A stretch of 64,000 nt of DNA from Chaenocephalus aceratus (taxonomy: Eukaryota; Chordata; Actinopteri; Perciformes; Channichthyidae). Below are positions 57,107-64,000 of this stretch, one piece after another; within the stretch, counting starts at the first letter, position 1; every line of letters starts with the position of its first letter. The notes under the pieces are model-generated. The model made no database searches and had not been told where the DNA came from. It saw nothing but the letters and a program-made list of their open reading frames with translations. Where the stretch lies: NCBI GenBank assembly GCA_023974075.1, contig JAMFTG010000133.1:188501-252500 (forward strand), given 5' to 3'. The translations under genes were made by a program, and so were the position numbers.

Positions 57107-58870
57107 CTACTCGGTGTGATTGACAGGAGAGATGATCAGAGGGGCAGAGTTTTTACCACCATCATTAAAACTGGGACCAAAGTATGGGTAGAGTTTCTCT
57201 TTGAAGCAGCAGCCAGTGAAGGAGTAGATCAGAGCTGCAGCATCAACATCATAAAAGGAGACCAGACCCTCCTCATAATCCACAAACACCCCCACCTTCT
57301 GAGGCTGAGACTTCAGAGAGAGACGGACTCGAAGACCAGCACAAGCTGAGTACTCATTTCCATTCCTCAACCATATCACCCAGTAACCTTTCTGAGGAGA
57401 CAGTGAGATGTTTCCCTTCCTGTTGATCGACTCTCTGGCCACTCCTAGATCCCACTTAGTCTTCCCTTCAACCTGAACCTCGTAATAAAATCTTCCTGAA
57501 GAGAAACTCTGCTTTGCTAAAACAGTGACACAAGTATCAAATCTCTCTGGATTGTTTGGGAGATTCTTCTTCACATCACCATGTTTCACTTGTTTTCTAT
57601 CATCAGACAGGATGAGGCTGGGATGTGCTGTATCAGGATCAAGAGTCACCTCCACCTCAGACTGCTGGACCCTCTTCACCTCCACCTCAGACTGCTGGAC
57701 CCTCTTCAGCTCCACCTCAGACTGCTGGACCCTCTTCACCTCCACCTCAGACTGCTGGACCCTCTTCACCTCCACCTCATACTGCTGGACCCTCTTCAGC
57801 TCCACCTCGAGCAGCTTCTTCATCTGTTTCCTGAGCGTCTCCTCCAGCTGAGTCACAGCTCTCCCCACAGTCCCCTCATATGAAGGTGGACGGACCCTGA
57901 CTTCTGTCCAGTTCTTGGTGGGGGGAGCAGCGTTCAGGGACGTGAAGCTTTGGAGGAGGTGGAGCTGGTCTTCAGAGCGTGCGAGCTGCTCCACCTCAGA
58001 GCTCCTCTTCTTCAGCTCAGAGACTTCCTGTTCCAGCTCTTTGATGAAGCCTTCAGCCTGTTCCTCTGTCTCTCTCTGCTTCTCTTTGATGGTGTCCATG
58101 AGCTCGGCCTGGCTTCTCTCAACAGACTCCTTCAGAGCGGTGAAGACCTGAACACCATCTGCTATCTCTCTGTCTGCTCCTTCCTTACTGAGCTCCACTG
58201 AGCGATTCATCTCCTGGATCTTCAGTCGTCTCTTCTGGATCATCAGCTGAGTTTCAGCCTCTGTCTTCCCCAGCTCAGCCTTCTTTCCTTCATATCCTTC
58301 TTTCAGAGGAACAACATCATGTGTCTTGTGGTCTAAAACCGTGCAGAGCATGCAGACACACACCTGGTCGGTCTGACAGAACAGCTCCAGCAGTTTATCG
58401 TGCTTCACACACATCCTGCCTTCCAGGTTCTCCTCAGGGTCGATCAGCTGATGTTTCTTCAGGCCTGCTCTTGTCAGGTGAGGCTCCAGGTGAGTCTCAC
58501 AGTAGGACTCCAGACACACCAGGCAGGACTTCAGGGCCTTCAGTCTGGTTCCAGTGCAGACGTCACAGGGAACTTCTCCTGGTTTGACAACGTGTTGCTC
58601 TGAGCTGCTGCTGCTGGCTTTCTGCTGAGCTGACCGTCTGAACTGAGCAGCCATCTCAGAGATGAAAGTGTTGACCTGCAGATCAGGCTTTATGCTGAAC
58701 ACCTTTTTACAGTTGGGACACTGACTCGGGACATTTCTGTCCCAGTGTTGAGAGATGCAGGCTTTACAGAAGTTGTGTCCACATGGTGTGCTGACTGGAT
58801 CAGTGAACACATCCAGACAGATGGAGCACAGACACTGATCTTCAGTCGGCAGACAGCTGGCAGCAGACAT
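57107..58870 (-). CDS. TRIM E3 ligase, TRIM39-like/bloodthirsty type, copy 2
   Basis: Encodes 587 residues in one coding exon, closely matching copy 1 throughout. RING residues fall at the same positions (C15 to C54), as do the B-box cluster at 102-184 and the coiled coil at about 195-325. B30.2 begins at about 406 instead of 366 because a ten-residue unit (VEVKRVQQSE-like) before it is present five times instead of once. The ATG at 58870-58868 lies six bases after the acceptor GTCCTCAG (AG at 58877-58878). A non-coding first exon ends at 60135, giving an intron of about 1.26 kb. Known family role: RING-dependent ubiquitin ligase with B30.2 target recognition. An interferon response is inferred from the promoter motifs at 60250-60280. 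Intact frame. Confidence 0.92.
   Translation of the reverse strand: MSAASCLPTEDQCLCSICLDVFTDPVSTPCGHNFCKACISQHWDRNVPSQCPNCKKVFSIKPDLQVNTFISEMAAQFRRSAQQKASSSSSEQHVVKPGEVPCDVCTGTRLKALKSCLVCLESYCETHLEPHLTRAGLKKHQLIDPEENLEGRMCVKHDKLLELFCQTDQVCVCMLCTVLDHKTHDVVPLKEGYEGKKAELGKTEAETQLMIQKRRLKIQEMNRSVELSKEGADREIADGVQVFTALKESVERSQAELMDTIKEKQRETEEQAEGFIKELEQEVSELKKRSSEVEQLARSEDQLHLLQSFTSLNAAPPTKNWTEVRVRPPSYEGTVGRAVTQLEETLRKQMKKLLEVELKRVQQYEVEVKRVQQSEVEVKRVQQSEVELKRVQQSEVEVKRVQQSEVEVTLDPDTAHPSLILSDDRKQVKHGDVKKNLPNNPERFDTCVTVLAKQSFSSGRFYYEVQVEGKTKWDLGVARESINRKGNISLSPQKGYWVIWLRNGNEYSACAGLRVRLSLKSQPQKVGVFVDYEEGLVSFYDVDAAALIYSFTGCCFKEKLYPYFGPSFNDGGKNSAPLIISPVNHTE
57661..57810 (-). repeat. 30-bp coding repeat, five units, in TRIM copy 2
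   Basis: The 30-base unit (CTCCACCTCAGACTGCTGGA plus CCCTCTTCAC on the plus strand) occurs five times with only C/G, A/T and one TAT/TCT variant. TRIM copy 1 has a single unit. The length multiple of three keeps the frame. Confidence 0.95.
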
Positions 58871-59319
58871 GTCTCTCTGAGGACAAAACGTGTGAAAAAA
58901 ACAAAAACTGTAATTACATATTCTCTCTTTGAGTCCTACTATGAACCCGAAAATGTAAACTACCCCAACGTTTTATGTTAGAAATGACATACGTAGACCA
59001 ATGACAACCAAACACATTTAGGTTTCTTGTCTGTACGAATTACAATTCAAGTTCAAATGAAATCTGGAAAGTCATAGCAGCATTCGGTTCAAACTCTAAG
59101 AAACACAATGTGTAAGCTCTAATGCTGTTGGGGGATTTTGCCGTTGTTGAACAGAGGAGTGAAACCTCCTGCTGAGCGTCACTGAAGTTAATACTAGTCG
59201 TTAAAAACAGTACACGTTATCAGCTTCAAAAGGCAGACAGCAGTTACTACGGAAACAGGTTCAAAGCTCAAGGCTACTAACCACGGTGTGTACAAATGAT
59301 ATAATTAAGCAATAGCTCA

Positions 59320-59745
59320 CGACAGGCCGTGGTATATGCTCATTATATCACAGCTAAGGGGCGTGGTTCGGCCCGACGCGATTACAGATTTGAAAACATC
59401 GTTGCTTGCTTTAAAAGTAGCACAATTCATGATGTCAAACCTTGGAAAGTATCTAGATATCCCTGCCCTCATGCCAAAGGAACTGCACACTGAATATGTT
59501 TTGCCGTTTTATGTCTATGTCTGGACCGCTGCGTAAAAAGGAGGGTTTCTGCCCCGTTACTTCTCCGCTGCTTTCTTGTTCCGGTTTGAAAAGCATGCTT
59601 TTCAGCCCAACGGTATACTGTTTTTCTCAGACGCGGAGGGATACTGACTTGTTGTGAAAAGTAACTTACAATTCTACCCGTGGTATACGCTCAGTATATC
59701 ACAGCTAAGAACCAATCAGATTGCTTGATTTGACTTGTCCGTTTT
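59320..59745. repeat. Direct pair of CGTGGTATATGCTCA-type repeats
   Basis: GCCGTGGTATATGCTCATTA at 59327 and CCCGTGGTATACGCTCAGTA at 59678, each followed by TATCACAGCTAAG, are about 350 bases apart. They lie in the TRIM copy 2 intron. They resemble a common fish repeat; class unknown. Confidence 0.55.
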
Positions 59746-60134
59746 ATAAGATGAAATATGTAATTGTCATGCCTTTTTATAAGCAACACTTGTAACATAA
59801 CACCAGATCCCTTGCTTTGGACAGTCCAGAACAAATCTACTATTTAGATTCTACTTTGTTTAATAGAGTCAATTATAAAGATGTTTTGAAATACAGGAAA
59901 TATGGAAATCAGTACAAGCTAATGCTAGCTTTGACTGTATCTCTCTAACTTAACCAGAGTTTACATTGCAGTTGTTTTGTGGCTGTTGCTAAAGTAAATG
60001 TTGAGGTTTTTATCTTAACCGACACATGTATATTGTGTAATATTCTTTATATGGTCAAATGGATGTAATACAGTCAGATTTTAATCCAACTTTGACTAAA
60101 TGTTCAGTCAGTGATGTGTCTGTAGTGAACTCAC

Positions 60135-60215
60135 CAGTGTTTGCAGAGTCCTGCTGTGTTGCTGAGAAGAAGCTGCTGGATTCAGTTGAGTGTTTCTTCA
60201 GAGAATCAGAGACTT
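60135..60215 (-). other. Non-coding first exon of TRIM copy 2 (approximate start)
   Basis: Ends at the strong donor ACACTG|GTGAGTTC (GT at 60134-60133). The start is not defined by the sequence; it is placed about 50 bases downstream of the ISRE cluster by analogy with interferon-stimulated genes. Confidence 0.5.
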
Positions 60216-60249
60216 GTCTCGGCAGCTGCTCTGCTGTCGCTCAGACAAA

Positions 60250-60280
60250 CTTCAGTTTTCATTTCTGGGAAATGGAAACT
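60250..60280 (-). promoter_or_regulatory. GAS/double ISRE cluster of TRIM copy 2
   Basis: On the minus strand AGTTTCCATTTCCC (60280-60267) fits the ISRE consensus AGTTTCNNTTTCNY. TTCCCAGAA (60271-60263) fits the STAT site TTCNNNGAA. GAAATGAAAACTG (60265-60253) is a second ISRE-like site with one mismatch. The three overlap within 31 bases, about 120 bases before the first-exon donor. Confidence 0.7.
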
Positions 60281-60369
60281 CTTCTCTTCCCGTGTGGTTC
60301 CACCTGTCAGTGGCAGTTTGCCAAGAGGGAGTGGAGGAAGAACTGTTGAGGCTTGTTATTGAACTTTGT

Positions 60370-61820
60370 GACGATGCATTTTACAGCTGATCCAAGAGGC
60401 TTTTCAAATAGTGAATTGAGCATAAGTAGGAATATGTTCTCAATACATAAAGGACATGTCTTTACACATCTGGAGATTCATAGCTATATTTCACAACGCT
60501 GTGTTATGGTCCCTGTTTAAGAGCAGCTGGTGAGACACTTCCTCCTCCCTGAACAGAAGGTTAGAAAATGGGTCTTGTAAGAAATATGAGGAGTGAAGGC
60601 TTGTGGAGTTATACACTAAACACACAACGTCTACATCCTGTTATTATGCGATATTAATAACAGAGGAACGAACCCGGGAGGAAGACCCGCCCCCCGTCGA
60701 GACCGGCCAATAGGAGAGGACTGTAGAATATAACATATGATGGACAGGAAAAAACGCTCTCTCTCTCTACCCCGGCCACGCGATAAACAACAGCTGGGAG
60801 GAGGCAGCCCACGCGACCGGGAGAGCCGCACCACTCTTGCTCATTCCATTGGTATCACCGTATCATTGGTTTGTTAACAAGTCAATATTTCACATGTTAC
60901 TTTGTAATGGTCTTCAGGGTTTGGATATACTTCTGGATTCCTCCTAGTTTTATTTGTGTTAATCAAAATTGACACCAATCAGAATGTTCTAAACATTTCA
61001 ATGGTAAACCACACAGCTCTCTGACCACTGATGCTAAAGTAAATGTTCATTTGTTATTAAACGTTACCTTGAATATATTCTGAACATCTGATAAAAAAGA
61101 ATTAGAATAAGAAATCAGGATAAGAAATGAAAAGCAGGATATCCTCGTCATCAAGTGATTTAACATGAATCTTAATTGAGATTGACCTTAAATATGATTT
61201 AATGCACACAGCACAACTCCACCAGAGAAAGTGAGCGTGCTCCAGTCTCTGTCTCCTGCTCCTTTTTAGCTCAATACAAACATTGAGATTTTTGGGTTGC
61301 AGTGGAATTGTCCAAAAATCAGCTCCTATGGTCTTTTCCTAACCACTACTCCGTGACCTCTGAGGGAACGCCACGAGTTCATGGAGACTGGTTTGATGGT
61401 GTTGTTTGATGCTTTATGAACCTGGACCACAGTGACAAATATATTACTCATTAGGTTGGAAATGAAATATAAACGTATATTGAAACTTATCATTGCTCAC
61501 ACATTAATCCTCATGAATCCCATTACGTATGATTGTATGAAAACACATTGTAAAATAAATACAATTGTATTTATGGTGAAAAAATCACATCATTGTGTAA
61601 ATAAATCAAACACAGCTCATACAACACACTAATACAAATATTTCTACTTTGTTGTAGCATGTGTAAAGAGAAGGTACAAATATAAATGCATTGTGTTTCC
61701 ATTGACATGTTTCCTCTCCCCCGAGTGGAGCAGGCTGGCTCTGAGAGAAAGATCCATGTTTATCGTTTCAGCTTCAGAAGATGATGTCTTTTCACATGTC
61801 GATGCAACACATTCTCACTG
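60370..61820. other. No gene recognised; one GC-rich patch
   Basis: 60660-60840 is GC-rich with CCAAT boxes on the minus strand (60839-60852, 60701-60706), so an alternative upstream promoter is conceivable but unsupported. Confidence 0.4.
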
Positions 61821-61829
61821 CCAACTCGG

Positions 61830-62110
61830 CCGATGTTGACGTTATGTCAGGGTCCCTGTCGTCACCTTCCAACGCACGGGGGGCCCTTTAGCGTCGAGTT
61901 TCAACTACCAGGGCGTCCCATTGACTTGCATTGAGCTCCCTGAACGTTGGTAATAGACGAGTTGGGATGGCGGAGAAACGCTCTCCGCAGATCCATTCTC
62001 ACAGCGTTATCAAGCTGTTTCTAACTCAATATCAAGCCACACGTATTGTGTTTACGTCTTTATTTTAATTGAATAATGTCTGACTTTTGTTGCCGTCAGT
62101 TACGGGGAGA
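61830..62110 (+). repeat. Fragment related to the 33043-34766 TTAA element
   Basis: CATTCTCACAGCGTTATCAAG and CTCAATATCAAGCCACACGT match the interior of that element at about 34388-34440. Termini are missing. Confidence 0.6.
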
Positions 62111-63105
62111 GGAGGGGCTCAGAAAACTGACATCTGTATTGCTTCATCGTTTTCTCCGTCTAACTTTGTATTCTTTTCTAAACCACACACTGTTATTTAC
62201 TCAACAATAAGAAACTATTATCCTTGTGTTTATTTATTATTTGTTGTATAATGTCGGACTTTTGGAGTCCGTCAGGACCGAGGGTCGGAGCAGCTCATTC
62301 GAACACAGGAAGCTGGATTTTCAAAATAAGAGTTCATTTTAATATTATGTTTGATAATATTATTTTTATTAACTAGACCACTGGGTCATGTTAAGACCAT
62401 CTTTCTGTCGGTTTGGTGTCACAAATATAAAAACAATATATGTGTTATACGTTATATTTGATGAAAACCTAAAAATATTAAGAGTACATACTTTCATAGT
62501 GGAAAGAAGAAGGTCAATGATAGAAATATAGAATAGAAAATATCAATAAGATACTCTAAGTGATCTCTACGATAAAATAGTTTAGTGCAGGATGTCCAAA
62601 GATATTTACAGGAGGTGCAAAACATACAAACTAATTAGGCTTTATTTAAACATTAAATAACACTTTAGGTTAAGGTCTTCTTTTGATTAAGAAAAAAGGT
62701 TTGGGGGTATCTATCTACAGATAAATATTAAGCCTGACAAAGTACTTAACATCTAATATATTGCTTTCCTGCAATGTTAACTATGTTGAAGCACTTATTT
62801 CAACTGATATTATACACATTAATTATACTCTTATGTAGATAGAATAAGAAATGTGCAGAATACGACAGTTTAATGGTGGAGACACACATATTGATAGATG
62901 TCTTGTAATGCGCTGTTGAGGAACCTGTGACCCAAGTGTTTCATTCATTGCATAACTACACTGTAGTTGTGTATATGCAAATGTATTTCTACGGACCCAA
63001 AAACAGCAAAATATGTTTCAAAAAGCTCAGTTTTTACTTGAAAAAATAAACCTGTGGACTACAGGTAGCCTGACAGGTGAGTAACATTAAGCATTTATAT
63101 ATTTT
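62111..63105. other. No gene recognised
   Basis: AT-rich intergenic sequence; the 62150-62300 patch repeats part of the previous fragment. Confidence 0.45.
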
Positions 63106-63109
63106 AGGG

Positions 63110-63345
63110 TAAATTTGAATTCTGAGAAAGAAGAAAATCTAATTATGAAAAACATAATTAGATTAGAATCGTGAAAAAGTGAGAAGAAAGTCCAAATCTG
63201 CTAAAGAGTTTGAATTCTGAGAAAAAAGTTCAAATATGAGAAAATAATCTCATGAAATTATGAAAAAGAGTCAAATTCTGTGAAAAAGTGAGAACTAAGA
63301 AAAAATTGAAATTGTTCTAATTCTGAAAAAAAAGCTGAAAAATGT
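63110..63345. repeat. Degenerate GAAAAAGT-type simple repeat
   Basis: Irregular copies of TTCTGAGAAA and GAAAAAGTCAAAT. Similar AAAAAAGTCAGAATTCTGA motifs occur in the 30100-31231 element. Confidence 0.6.
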
Positions 63346-63634
63346 TTGAATATTCCAGCCCATCTCTTCTTTTCATTTTATTATACAAAGCAGCTAAATG
63401 AAGTTATAACAGCAACAGAATGAATAAACAATTGGCAAATAATAATGATAGATAATATTTAAATGCAAACATAAGAGTGATACCAGGATTATAATAGATG
63501 GCAAGCTCTCAAAAGAAATGAAAAATATACAATTTGCCTACACTGCCTTATGGGCCTTTTTCTCATTTACATAATACATTTGTCGTCATACTATTGAGAT
63601 GGATCTGATTTGTTTTGGTGACTCAACCGACTCT

Positions 63635-64000
63635 TTAAAGCCTCTTACACACCAAGCTGACACCAAAGAACACGTCCCGACGGAACGTCGCCTCACGTCG
63701 CCTCACGTCGCCTCACGTCGCCTCACGTCGCCTCACGTCGCCTCACGTCGCCTCACGTCGCCTCACGTCTCTGCGTCTTGGCCATGTGTCGCACTGGAAC
63801 AAACCGCAAAGACTCCAGCCGACGGCCAAGTAGCACGTACGAACTGCGCATGCGTGATTGGCAATAACTCTTCTCACCAGCAGGCGGCAGTAGTGTGTAT
63901 TCGTCATTCAAAAGAGGCAACAACTGGAAGACAGACTGCGTGATAACCGAGAGAAGAAGAACAGACTGCGTGATATAAACAAACAAACAAATGGCGCGTT
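63635..64000 (+). repeat. Family C dispersed repeat, copy 2 (cut by window end)
   Basis: Matches 53480-53790 closely. It contains eight tandem copies of CCTCACGTCG (63691-63770) where the other copy has one. Confidence 0.8.

Noticed and set aside
57581..57883. Leu/His/Pro-rich plus-strand frames with tandem repeats
   Set aside because: Antisense reading of the 30-bp coding repeat in TRIM copy 2.

Overview
The window looks like nuclear DNA from a teleost fish, probably a percomorph. The evidence is an intron-free B3GNT5 coding exon that follows vertebrate B3GNT5 along its whole length, two TRIM (RING, B-box, coiled coil, B30.2) genes of the fish TRIM39-like/bloodthirsty type, long CA/GT microsatellites, and a dense layer of fish-type hAT, Tc1, PIF/Harbinger, TTAA-target and L1-like elements. 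No CRISPR, operon or prokaryotic feature is present. All calls were made by eye from sequence and translated frames; no database search was run.

Layout. 0-6.5 kb: MITEs, a 72-bp minisatellite of about 15.5 units, a 1-kb hAT element and a Harbinger remnant. 6.6-13.2 kb, minus strand: a multi-exon gene for a secreted protein that I could not assign to a family. It has a signal peptide split over two exons, two unique exons, then at least 15 tandemly duplicated small phase-1 exons coding GPVPY/GPVPF-type repeats. About half of those exons are frame-broken. Two minisatellites lie in its third intron. 14-18.5 kb: hAT fragments and a consensus ISRE. 19.7-21.4 kb, plus strand: TRIM copy 1. 21.7-27.6 kb: a Tc1 element split by a hAT element, then an L1-type LINE remnant cut up by three further insertions. 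29-36 kb: more nested elements, including one three-deep nest. 36.8-38.0 kb, plus strand: B3GNT5. 38.8-51.3 kb: MITEs, a near-identical pair of 1.3-kb hAT-like elements, Harbinger debris and a 3.4-kb hAT fossil with its own insertions. 49.6-49.8 kb, minus strand: an orphan terminal exon. 57.1-60.3 kb, minus strand: TRIM copy 2 with a non-coding first exon and a GAS/ISRE cluster. 60.4-64 kb: mostly unannotated, with repeat fragments.

How the genes fit together. The two TRIM genes are close paralogues in opposite orientation about 36 kb apart, flanking B3GNT5 and the transposon-rich interval. Both have a splice acceptor a few bases before the ATG, so a non-coding first exon is expected for each; an interferon-type promoter is visible for copy 2 and a candidate for copy 1. 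B3GNT5 (glycolipid synthesis in the Golgi), the TRIM ligases and the secreted repeat protein have no evident shared pathway. Much of the sequence is transposon-derived, and many insertions carry readable target-site duplications, so the order of insertion can be followed.
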